Shown here: positions 57,301 to 64,000 of the stretch, piece by piece
How positions within the stretch are numbered: the stretch's first letter is position 1
Layout of the letters: the number at the start of each line of letters is the position of its first letter
Assembly: GCA_009760855.2 (NCBI GenBank)
Contig: WPIO01000024.1
Location: 984,501 to 1,048,500 of the forward strand
Direction: 5' to 3'
DNA from: Cristatella mucedo
Lineage: Eukaryota; Bryozoa; Phylactolaemata; Cristatellidae
DNA length: 64,000 bases
Translations under genes and position numbers: made by a program
The notes under the pieces: generated by a model
What the model was told of the DNA's origin: nothing
Seen by the model: only the letters and a program-made list of their open reading frames with translations
Database searches by the model: none

Positions 57301-60300
57301 TACCTCGTACGAAATTCAAATCCCGTGGAGACCCTGACTTTAGCTCGTATGCTCTCGAAGCCTGGAATGCACTTCCGACTGGCGTTGTGACATCCTCTAA
57401 GTTGACCACATTTAAAAAGGAATTAAAAACACGTCTATTTATCACAGCATTTAGTGGATTCATACGATTCGTCCTTTGTGTGCTCATGCATGCTGACACT
57501 GTGCATGCTGCCACTAACCATGTTTGCATGCTGACCATGTGCAAGTCACCTCCAACCATGGTATGCTGTTATTGCGCATGCTACTGCTAACGATTCGATC
57601 ATGCTTCCTTTAAAGCAAACGTAACGTGCTTAGAAAGAGAGTTCTCTGAGGGCTTTATTGGATGCACAACAATGCTCCCTTGCTACTTACAGTACCTGAC
57701 AGCTCAGTTCGGTAAAGGGTGCCCACCAAGAAGTGCGCTAGTATTGAGAAAAACCAAAATGAGCCAAGCAGCAGCATACCAAGCAGCTAAAGTGCATCAT
57801 CACTCCCATGCATTGCCACTTGTCTAATATATATGAGCAGCAGGCGCTTGGGTCGTAAAAATTCGGCTGAAACTATCTTATGGTGAGAAATTGCTTGTGA
57901 TTCATTGCATACTCAAACATGGTGCAAGTAGTCATAACATAAAAGTGCAAAATGCAATGACCCTGTCAAATGACAAAAAAACTTAGCAGACAACAGCAAG
58001 GCAGTGAGGAGGATAGTACTGATTCGTATATATGGAATGGTCAACCCAATATAAAAATTAAAGCAAAAGGGCAGCCATGTTACTGCAAATGTAAAGCGCC
58101 TAGAAAGAGATTGAGTTCTCTAAGGGTTCTTAATTGAGTATGTTATTCTTATTACAATCATTATTATAGGACCCAAGGCACCGAGAGCATGGCGGTACAT
58201 TTCTTACGAATTTTGCTAACTATAGAATGGGCAGAGTAGAAAAGAAAAAACCATACCAGAACCCGAGACCTGAAGGGCTTTGCACCTGAATGGCTTAGAA
58301 AGCATTTCGATGTAACAGTTCCTTGTTTGTCACAGTCCTTTCGGGGCAGGGCCTTTGCTGTTAAATACAACTCCAAGACAGTTTCATAACAAGCTGATTC
58401 CATTTCTTTTCGAATGCAAAGGACACACAAGACTTACAACAGAATAAGGAAGTAGAGTATGCCTTTGAGAAAGCATATTTTGGTGGCAATGTGTTTTTGG
58501 TGCATAAGATGCTTGAGCAGGCAGCTCCTTTTCAATAAGTAATTAATCAAGCAGAATCCAAAAGTAGTGTATTTAAAAATTCCGTTTCAAAAATTTCCTC
58601 GGGTATGGTCGCCGCTACTTAGGCTATAAAAATTGGTCGTAGTAAAAAGAGTTTCTTATATGCAATGCCAGGCAAATCAAATTTATGCAAAGCACGTGGA
58701 AATATTTGTTATTTGTCCAAAAACAAATGCACGTGCCGTTGGTATGTATGCATTTAGTGTGTCACCGTCTTGTCACGATTCACTATGACCTCCCTTGTCT
58801 GGCCATCAGCTCCAGCAGTGTCTCTTCTAATGAGCACATTCCACAGAGCCTGAGATTTAATGAAAAGATCGGTACTGGTACTGGCTAAACTCTCGGCCCC
58901 AGCTGCTTTTCGATATCCCTCCACAAATGTTTGATGGGGTCACCCTCCACAAATGTTTGATGGGGTCTCCCTCCACAAATGTTTGATGGGGTTCAAATCC
59001 GGCGACAGGCTAGGCCAGTGTATCAGCACCGAACAAGGATTTATACAAAAAAAAAGGTAACTCATTGGCCTGGCAGCGTGCTTAAGGTTGTTATCTCACT
59101 GCCAAATGTAATGACCCATTCAGAGTATTTGAGCTTTGAAATCCTTACTTACTTGATTAAAAAATTTTGCACCTGTTCCTCGCAGCGATTGCTGTGTCTT
59201 CGTCAATTGTATGCTAATGCATGCTGATACTACACACATGTTACCACTAACCATATGGTGCATGTTGACACTGTGGCCTGTTACCACTAACCGTATTGCC
59301 ATGCTCCCTTTACAGCATAGGTCAAGTGCCTAGAAAGAGATTGAGTTCTCTAACGGTGCTATAAAAATGCATTATTACCATTATTATCATGACAGCTATC
59401 AAGGTTTACAGTGACGTTTTCTAAAATAACAACATATTACGGCACTGTTCACCCAATATGAATTAACTACATGAGCCGTGCTCAATAATGCACTACGAAT
59501 AAATGGATATTGAAAAAAAAAGCCAGAAAAATCCCTAAAATAAGCCTAATAGACTCGCCTAAATAACCCGTAAATGTTCTGCAAGATTTCAGCTACTCTA
59601 ACACCATGGGAAATACTAAACTGTGGGTCTCTATTATTTTTTCTTTTACTTCTCAATTAGTTGTTTATTATTTCTTTATTATCTTTAATTTCTACTTTAT
59701 TAATTTAATGCAATTTTTATAATTCAAATAAGGTGCATACCCTTATTTGAATTAGAAAAGCCGACTATTTGTAAAAGTGCAAATGATCAAGAAGGTACTG
59801 TGGCACGAAGAAGTTTGGCAACAGTCAACAGCAGGCAATGCGAGTGTGCAGCTCTATCTGCCAAACGTGCATGCACAAAACTGCAGCAAACCTTGAAAAC
59901 CCATCATGGCAGACAGTAGGATCTTCCTAACAAACAGGGAAACAAATCAATGGTGCATCGGTAGAACACTTGAGAACTCACCATTTTGCAATCATTAAGA
60001 CACTGCATGAGGACGCCAGGTGTACTGTAGTGCCACTGTAGTTACAGTGACCGGAATGCATTCCTTAAGGTTATGGTACTTGTGCTAAGACACCCATCGA
60101 AAAATGTGGTACCGTGGCAGAACACTCTTATCCTAGGACACAATTACGAACTAATGAGCACAATGTACTTAAAAACCAAAGAATAAGGGTTTAACTCCTA
60201 CATAAAGGCCCTGATCCTTCATGTATGTGCTATCTTTCAACAAAAATTCTTTGTGTGACACATACGAGATAGGTTAATGGCCGGACAAGCATGTAAGCCA

Positions 60301-60998
60301 ACACCATGGGTAGATGGCCGAGTTAAAGCATGGCTACCATGTTACCTGAATTTCTGTGCTCTCGTAGACCAGCCACAGCAACAGTTTCTGTTTCACATCG
60401 ACATACCGATCCCGCAGCCACGTCCTGTAGAGACCTTGCTGCGGTCCTAAAACCAATTAACAACTAATACAATAGCTCATATTCCTTAGCTGTTCAGCGA
60501 TGTAACCATTACTGAAATCACGCAGCGATGGTCCAACACACCTTCTCCTGATGTGGCAGAGAGTCCATCCAAATACATCTCACGACTGTCAATGAAATGC
60601 AAGAAAACTCTTTCAAATGCATTAATGCAAGCTGCTACCACGGCTTCATTATTGCCCTAGCAAATAGAAAATATAAAGCAGTTACTATGGCGATCTACGG
60701 CACGGATTTGTAATTACAATTTATCCTAATCATAGTAAACATCACAAGCAGAGAGCTTAGGACTTGGTGCACAAACCAATAGTAGCACGGCAATTTACAT
60801 ACTGGCTTGAACTTAAGAGTTAGAGTGTACACATCCTTTATGAAACCGCCTAATTCACTATTATGTTTTTGGAAAATTATGGCTACGAGTGTAGCACTCC
60901 TTAGCTACTTGAAAAAGGTCTGCCGAGCTGCTTTCTCCATCCTCCTGATCACGAGCCAGCACTTCAGTGCAGATGGACATATCAAAGTTTGTAACCAT
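43950..60998 (-). CDS. NOC4L: NOC4L, nucleolar complex protein 4 homolog (13 exons)
   Basis: Nucleolar protein that acts with Nop14 in small-ribosomal-subunit assembly and belongs to the Noc/CBF family. Exons in transcript order: 60998-60909, 60656-60542, 60446-60346, 52232-52128, 51905-51759, 50767-50656, 50249-50164, 49219-49108, 48976-48916, 47267-47157, 47001-46758, 45062-44949, 44114-43950; 1563 bases, 520 residues (human 516), every phase closes. Diagnostic blocks: FQAYLSYDDVRYYFMK, ICSLKEHRKLF, RLFKKVLLYLPSHVMPYVTN, LLALNGLFILIHKHNL, DYPDFFVKLYALLQPGLFHV, LPAYLVAAFAKRLSRLALTA and RSSLWELK. The first and last exons are less conserved and rest mainly on phase and position. Intron 3 (8.1 kb) is full of LINEs. 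Converges with APPBP2. Confidence 0.93.
44380..44520 (+). mobile_element. SINE1
   Basis: GGTTTGGTCCAGCGTTGAAT, GGTCGTGGGATCGAGCCCGG, GAATAGAGATCAAGTTCTC and CACTATGCAGATGAA. In NOC4L intron 12. Confidence 0.88.
44526..44711. repeat. 93-bp tandem duplication
   Basis: The block starting TTGATTAGTGCCACTATAAT at 44528 repeats without visible change at 44621. It adjoins the SINE1 tail. Confidence 0.92.
44949..45062 (-). CDS. NOC4L: NOC4L exon 12
   Basis: After GGTTTTTTACAG; encodes MQNHYYHAVASAAKKLNDPL and DLTPYLELTMDS, donor GTAGGT, phase 0 at both ends. Confidence 0.9.
45342..45400. repeat. (AC)n/(AT)n microsatellite
   Basis: About 21 AC units followed by about 8 AT units in NOC4L intron 11. 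Confidence 0.95.
45866..46025 (-). mobile_element. LINE-A 3' fragment
   Basis: AATAATAATACAGTTGATAA, AGCGCCCCCAGAGAACTCAA and TTAGTGGCAGCATGCACAAA. Confidence 0.82.
46195..46345 (+). mobile_element. LINE ORF2 relic
   Basis: Encodes VANFLRLNDD and AMGNPSLTQNL, related to TANLLKLNDVKTNVLVMGKP of the copy at 56.7 kb. Confidence 0.6.
46368..46720 (-). mobile_element. LINE-A 3' part
   Basis: ATAATGCATTTGTATAGCAT, then GAGAACTTTATCTCTCACTA, up to AGACTATGGGAGCATACGAG (minus-strand APIVWN). It ends within about 40 bases of NOC4L exon 11. Confidence 0.75.
46758..47001 (-). CDS. NOC4L: NOC4L exon 11
   Basis: After ATTACTGTTTAG; residues 348-428, LLPAYLVAAFAKRLSRLALT to NALRSSLWELK, donor GTAATA, phase 0. 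The most conserved exon of the gene. Confidence 0.96.
47157..47267 (-). CDS. NOC4L: NOC4L exon 10
   Basis: After a long T-rich acceptor (TTTTTTTTTTTAG); encodes DYPDFFVKLYALLQPGLFHV and KYKARFFYLLDLFLQS, donor GTAAGT. Confidence 0.95.
48916..48976 (-). CDS. NOC4L: NOC4L exon 9
   Basis: 61-base exon after TTTTTAG; encodes GVISLLALNGLFILIHKHN, donor GTGCGT, phase 2. Confidence 0.95.
49108..49219 (-). CDS. NOC4L: NOC4L exon 8
   Basis: After TTTTTCAAAG; encodes RLFKKVLLYLPSHVMPYVTN and LILSDFFTESYNIG, donor GTAAGT, phase 1. Confidence 0.93.
50164..50249 (-). CDS. NOC4L: NOC4L exon 7
   Basis: After GGCTTATAG; encodes KICSLKEHRKLFSTVWQSLL, matching the family's L-K-E-H-R-x-x-F-x-x-x-W block; donor GTAAAG. 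Confidence 0.9.
50656..50767 (-). CDS. NOC4L: NOC4L exon 6
   Basis: After TCTTTGCAG; encodes YLDDLYTAVELVKFPDGKEI, donor GTACAC, phase 1. Confidence 0.85.
51215..51705 (+). mobile_element. LINE-B 3' part
   Basis: CACCAAGGCTTGGGCCCTCC, ATAAATTAGCTCTC, CTGAGCTGCTACTTCCATGC and the GACGAAGATACATTACATG end. In NOC4L intron 5, just 3' of exon 5 on the plus strand's left side. Confidence 0.85.
51759..51905 (-). CDS. NOC4L: NOC4L exon 5
   Basis: After TTATTTTAG; encodes KAFQAYLSYDDVRYYFMKNV, donor GTATGC, phase 0 at both ends. Confidence 0.93.
52128..52232 (-). CDS. NOC4L: NOC4L exon 4
   Basis: After ATTTGTAG; encodes ERSLTALMKLVEAEGKNPLQ, donor GTAAGT, phase 0 at both ends. Confidence 0.92.
52725..53400 (+). 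mobile_element. LINE-A RT region, copy 1 (broken)
   Basis: Frameshifted but readable: LADHFSSFL, VPAPLKKAAVRPLLKKAT, LERVVAD, SLLRV-like and SAAFDTIDHQALLERL. It carries an internal 30-bp tandem repeat (52794-52852). In NOC4L intron 3. Confidence 0.85.
52794..52852. repeat. 30-bp tandem duplication in LINE-A
   Basis: CAAAATCAGAGAGTCCATCC... repeats with one change (52794 and 52824). Confidence 0.9.
53405..54172 (+). mobile_element. LINE-A RT region, copy 2 (broken, nested tail)
   Basis: Repeats the copy 1 segment (APAPFKKAVVRPLLEKAATL, SAAFDTIDR). A LINE-A tail interrupts it at about 53838-53925, and it resumes with LGITSTALQWFRSYLSGRLY. It stops near the YxDD region (GFLFHTDI), where a reverse LINE-A begins. 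Confidence 0.85.
53838..53925 (+). mobile_element. LINE-A tail nested in LINE-A
   Basis: AATGTAAAGTGCCTAGTAAA, GAGGGCGCTATATCAAAAGC and an ATT run. The host sequence between TCGAT and CGCCAAGTAGC appears deleted at the insertion. Confidence 0.8.
54168..54570 (-). mobile_element. LINE-A 3' part
   Basis: ATA repeat, GCACTTGATAAAGCGCCCTC, then ACCCACTAAATGCTGTCCTA and GGACCATACGAACTAAATGC. Confidence 0.85.
54570..56640 (+). mobile_element. LINE-B, longest copy: endonuclease end, RT and 3' terminus
   Basis: A self-propagating non-LTR element of the L2/CR1 type. In order: C-terminal end of an APE-type endonuclease (GGHILDLVITKEVLP, LSHHCLVSF); RT blocks FQSGFKRQHSTETALLRVNN, DLSAAFDTIDHEVLLERL, GVPQGSVLGP and the catalytic FYADDTQLYLS (55198-55683); an in-frame TGA at 55681; then SENFLKLNDHRTELLLIGHP; ORF2 end VSPLLKELGWMPIEQR and KLWNSLPQFLL; and the 3' end ACATAGTCTTT...GATACATTAC. 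Several stops and shifts make it inactive. In NOC4L intron 3, opposite strand. Confidence 0.9.
56660..57665 (+). mobile_element. LINE-A 3' half
   Basis: TANLLKLNDVKTNVLVMGKP, SARNLGVLFQSNLLLDDHIS, RLQMVQNSAARHVCREHRSC and LLADLHWLPVKQ, ending at AGAAAGAGAGTTCTCTGAGG. It follows LINE-B almost directly. Confidence 0.88.
58085..58165 (+). mobile_element. LINE-A tail
   Basis: TGCAAATGTAAAGCGCCTAG, AAAGAGATTGAGTTCTCTAA and an ATT-like tail. Confidence 0.8.
58560..59115 (-). mobile_element. Tc1/mariner-like transposase remnant
   Basis: On the minus strand DNNLKHAARPMS is followed by IHWPSLSPDLNPIKHLWR, the C-terminal DDE block of Tc1-type cut-and-paste transposases; the usual Glu after NPI is Lys here (NPIKHLW). 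A 26-bp unit spanning NPIKHLW is triplicated (58917-58992), after which DIEKQLGPRV resumes. Stops are present, so it is dead. Terminal inverted repeats were not identified. Confidence 0.78.
58917..58992. repeat. 26-bp triplication in the Tc1-like remnant
   Basis: CCCTCCACAAATGTTTGATG... at 58917, 58943 and 58969. Confidence 0.95.
59160..59395 (+). mobile_element. LINE-A 3' end
   Basis: TGCATGCTGATACTACACAC, then GTGCCTAGAAAGAGATTGAG and an ATT/ACC tail. Confidence 0.82.
59721..59753. repeat. Hairpin, 13-bp arms
   Basis: AATTCAAATAAGG, loop TGCATAC, and the exact reverse complement. Confidence 0.9.
60346..60446 (-). CDS. NOC4L: NOC4L exon 3
   Basis: After TTGGTTTTAG; encodes YRTWLRDRYVDVKQKLLLWL, donor GTAACA, phase 0 at the end. 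Followed by the 8.1-kb LINE-filled intron. Confidence 0.88.
60542..60656 (-). CDS. NOC4L: NOC4L exon 2
   Basis: After TATTTGCTAG; encodes NNEAVVAACINAFERVFLHF, donor GTGTGT, phase 1. Confidence 0.85.
60909..60998 (-). CDS. NOC4L: NOC4L exon 1 (tentative)
   Basis: 30 codons starting ATG at 60998-60996 (MVTNFDMSICTEVLARDQED), ending in phase 0 before GTAGCT. Chosen because phase and total length fit; similarity to known N-termini is weak. Confidence 0.5.
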
Positions 60999-61136
60999 CG
61001 TGTACAGATATATACTTGCTCAGGAGATTTCAGAGCAGTCTGGAACCAGGTGGTAGAATAGATTTCAGCGGCACTGCCATACCAACCTAATGATTTAACT
61101 TCTAAGACGCTTTTTCTGACTCGGCCGCATAGCTAA

Positions 61137-61270
61137 TAATTATAATAATAATAGTAATGCACTTGATAAAGTGCCCTCAGAGAACTTAATCTCTCTCTAG
61201 GTGCTTTACATTTGCTGCAAAGGGAAATGCAATTGAATGGTGAGTAAAATCATGCTTGATAAACAGCTAA
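61137..61270 (-). mobile_element. LINE-A 3' fragment
   Basis: AATAATAGTAATGCACTTG, AAAGTGCCCTCAGAGAACTT and AAGGGAAATGCAATTGAATG. Confidence 0.85.
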
Positions 61271-61551
61271 GAAATCAGTCAGACCCTTGTTAGCACATTC
61301 ACGACAGTTACATTTTAAAGAGTGTATAACTGTAGCCCTGATGCCAGGGTCCCAACTGGCTTTCAATCAACGACATTAACTCTCTTAAGATAATTGTGTT
61401 AGTATTTGGAAGGTTTGCAGACCTAAGTAATAGAAGCAGTTGGTCAATGAGTAACAGGGCAAAAACACAATACAACATATAAGACAGTGGCAAGAAATAC
61501 AGATAACCAAAAGATACACCATCACAGAAAAATTCATCACCACCGCTCGGT

Positions 61552-62480
61552 TATAATAATACTATTATTATTACATTTGTATAGTGCCCTCAGAGAACTT
61601 AATCTCATTCTAGGCACTTTAACTATGCTGCAAAGAAAGCAGTCAAATGATTGGTGGTAGCGTGCTCAATGATAACAAACATAACGTGGTTAGGGGTGAC
61701 ATGCACAGGGTCAGCATGAACCGTGATTAGGGGCAGCATGAACCGTGATTAGGGGCACCATGCACAGTGTAAGAACTCACAGGCACACAAAGGATGAATC
61801 GCATGGACTCATTAAATGCTGTGATAAATGGGTGAGTTTTAACATTTTTTTAAATGTGGTCAAGTCAGGGAATGCCGTGACACCAGCCAGAAAAATGTTC
61901 CAGGCTTTGGAAGCATCTAAGGATTTGAGGTTCGTACGAGGTATAGGTAAACGTGTTTCTTGAAAGTGACTGGTACTATGCATAGCCTGGTGGGGAAGTA
62001 AATCTGATAGATAGGCTGGAGTCAAAGAATAAAGGAACCTAAAAGTGAATGATAGAACATTGAAGTCGATGCACTGCTTGACTGGGAGCCAGTGCAGGTG
62101 AGCGAAACGTAATGTGATGTGGCAACTTAGTCGCTCACGAAAGAAAGCCTAGCTGCAGAGTGTTGCACCAAGTGCCTGATTGCACAGGCCGGTAGACCAG
62201 CAAGCAGTGTCACAGAAGTAAAGACAGGATGTCACAAATGCATGGGCCAATTGAATGTGGTATCCTTATCTAAACAAGCCCGAATTTCAGCAATGTCATA
62301 TAGCTGAAAGTAGGTAGGCTTGATTGTTGAGCTGATGTGATCGTCTAATGAGAGGTCACTTGGGAACACGACAGCTACATTTCGTGCAGATTCCAATTGG
62401 TGATACACTGGCAGAGCAAATTGTAAGCGTTAGGTTTTCCAAATTCTGAATCAAACTTGGTTTGCCCATAACTAGTAAGT
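61552..62480 (-). mobile_element. LINE-A 3' half
   Basis: Runs from the tail (ATTACATTTGTATAGTGCCC) through minus-strand MTPAYLSDLLPHQAM and LPIPRTNLKSLDASKAWN to the segment matching SARNLGV and VMGKP at about 62.4 kb. The longest reverse LINE-A copy. Confidence 0.87.
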
Positions 62481-62599
62481 TGGTTTTATGTTATATTTGT
62501 ATCTTACGACCGCAAATTTCCAAAAATGCACCTTTGGTCAAGCAATTGATTCCCGACAATCGCAGCACCAGCCGGTGGTAATGCATCTTTTTTAAATGA

Positions 62600-62658
62600 T
62601 ATAATATATATGTATATATATAATTAAGCTAATATATATATATATATATTAGCTTATT
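62600..62658. repeat. TA-rich palindrome
   Basis: AAGCTAATATATATATATAT ... TATTAGCTTATTTA; self-complementary AT tract adjoining a SINE2 tail. Confidence 0.8.
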
Positions 62659-62815
62659 TAACAGCCTTATTTGTACAGCTGCAGAAGACCCTTGACGGTT
62701 ATCACCACTGCTTGCAGTTGGCAATAAACTATCGCCCAGTGCAGGATTCGAACCCACGATCAAGGTCATGAAGAGCGACTACCTTACCGATTAACTGTGT
62801 CCACCAGCTATGTTG
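62650..62815 (-). mobile_element. SINE2
   Basis: Reverse complement of the full element: GCTTATTTAACAGCC, GGTTATCACCACTGCTTGC, GGATTCGAACCCACGATC and the head end near GTGTCCACC. Confidence 0.85.
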
Positions 62816-63377
62816 CGATGGAACTGCCTACTGAAATATGACATTGCTAGCGATCGATAGGTATCTAGCTTATGTAGTTAGAAAGCAAAGTTCCCAATCA
62901 CTGCCAGTGCTCATTTGAGTTGGAGACAAGTATTTTCACCACTCAACCGTCATTGACTTGTGCCTCCATGCTGTCATCAGTGGCAAGTTGGACGACAAGT
63001 TAAATAAGGCCACAAGCACACTTTACGACCTTATTACAAGTGGGTGCAAGCAGTTGCTTGGAAAATAAAAATTAGCCATTTTGCAATACATCACAAATTA
63101 GCAAAGTTTTGTAATGCAAATAAAAATAAGATATTTGCACAGCACCCTAGGAGAACTAAATCTGTTTCCAGGTACTTAACATGGCTGCAAAGGAAGCATA
63201 TCAATAGGTTATTGATAACAGGCACAGTGTCAGCATGCATAGTAAAATTCACAAGGACCAAGCAGATGTGAGGAAAGGGTGCATGTTTAGCTTCTTTTAA
63301 GATGCCAAACAGCTTCTTGTGTCAAGACAAGTGATGTCATGTGTCAGTCGAGAGTAAGTTCCAATGCTATGGGAACA

Positions 63378-63409
63378 CACGCACGCACACACACACACAC
63401 ACACACACG
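63378..63409. repeat. (AC)n microsatellite
   Basis: ACGCACGCACACAC... about 16 units. Confidence 0.93.
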
Positions 63410-63639
63410 GTATAGTCCCTAGAGGATTTGAGGCACAACTAAACGACTCGAGTTAGAAGAGCAAGTGGTGCAAAGCCTGGCCTGATTTGGAAGTTGTTTA
63501 AATAGGTAGGCACGAGCAGGAGAATGAGGATATCTAAAAGTAAGTGACAAACATAATAAAATCGATACTCTGCTTGTTGGGCAGCCACGGCAGGTCGGTG
63601 AGAAGTAATTTTATAAAGCAGTTGCCATGGTATGATAAA

Positions 63640-63722
63640 TAAATACTAGCTGATTTAACAGCCTCTTTTTGTATAGCCGTTTTTGCATAGGCCGTGAAAT
63701 GAAACCGCCTTACCTAGTGGGT
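63640..63722 (-). mobile_element. SINE2, internally deleted
   Basis: Tail ACTAGCTGATTTAACAGCC is joined almost directly to head GAAACCGCCTTACCTAGTG, skipping the middle of the element. Confidence 0.7.
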
Positions 63723-64000
63723 AATCTCACTAAGTTTTGCACCAACTGCATGAATCCAATGGCACAGGCAGGAAGACCTGCAGGTTTCGACTCATACATA
63801 TCGAGATGGGATACTACAAATGCATGGACCAGATTAGTTGTTGTATACTTAGTACTGCAAGCCCACATTTTGCAACGGCACATGCAAGTAGCTGAAAGTA
63901 GGCAGGCTAGATGGTGGATAGACAACCAGTGAAAGGCCACTTTGGAACAGGACACAATTTGTGAGTAAATCCTATTTGATATATGTTAGGTAAGCCCATT

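Larger units (their letters stand above)
60999..64000. other. Region upstream of NOC4L, mostly repeats
   Basis: LINE-A copies in reverse orientation, two SINE2 copies, a TA palindrome and an AC microsatellite. A 49-codon plus-strand frame (about 62915-63067, ...SGKLDDKLNKATSTLYDLI...) lies between repeats and is not recognised. No NOC4L promoter element was identified. Confidence 0.45.
63115..64000 (-). mobile_element. LINE-A 3' half, running off the window, with SINE2 inside
   Basis: GCACAGCACCCTAGGAGAAC and GGTTATTGATAACAGGC at the tail end, then TTTTGCACCAACTGCATGAA and GCTGAAAGTAGGCAGGCTAG, which match the copy at 62.2 kb. Interrupted by a SINE2 fragment at about 63640-63722. Confidence 0.75.

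Overview
This window is nuclear DNA of an animal, almost certainly an invertebrate. Genes are broken into short exons with GT-AG splice sites, introns are long and full of non-LTR retrotransposon debris, and tRNA-like SINEs, Tc1-like transposon remnants and microsatellites are everywhere. Nothing prokaryotic is present: no operons, rRNA or CRISPR. I cannot name the phylum; a marine invertebrate would fit the repeat style, but that is a guess.

Four host genes can be reconstructed exon by exon, with splice phases that close at every junction. (1) 1095-19316, plus strand: a secreted DNase I-family endonuclease, 8 exons, 487 residues, all catalytic residues present, with an unusual C-terminal extension of about 140 residues after the normal end of the fold. 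(2) 25207-25681, plus: a two-exon gene for a 92-residue secreted cysteine-rich prepropeptide that I do not recognise. (3) 31517-43720, plus: APPBP2 (amyloid precursor protein-binding protein 2), 13 exons, 642 residues. (4) 60998-43950, minus: NOC4L (nucleolar complex protein 4, small-subunit ribosome biogenesis), 13 exons, 520 residues. APPBP2 and NOC4L converge tail to tail, with stop codons 229 bases apart and poly(A) signals that imply overlapping 3' UTRs. Two introns, one in the DNase gene and one in APPBP2, appear to use GC instead of GT donors.

The rest is mostly mobile DNA. LINE family A (L2/CR1-like) ends in a GCGCCTAGAAAGAGATT-type tail with an ATT microsatellite. LINE family B (same broad clade) ends in a GGAGATACATTAC-type tail and has the best-preserved reverse transcriptase, at 54.6-56.6 kb. 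SINE1 has a tRNA-like head and a LINE-A-like tail. SINE2 has a tRNA-like head and a different tail. Two copies of a decayed Tc1/mariner-like element lie near 23.3 and 58.9 kb. The third NOC4L intron (52.2-60.3 kb) is a dense pile of nested LINEs.

Layout: 1-1.1 kb GC-rich upstream region with perfect palindromes; 1.1-19.3 kb DNase gene; 19.3-31.5 kb repeat-rich intergenic DNA holding the small peptide gene; 31.5-43.7 kb APPBP2; 43.9-61.0 kb NOC4L; 61.0-64.0 kb repeats. The four genes have no obvious shared function. All coordinates were read by eye; exon edges were checked by phase arithmetic, repeat edges are approximate.
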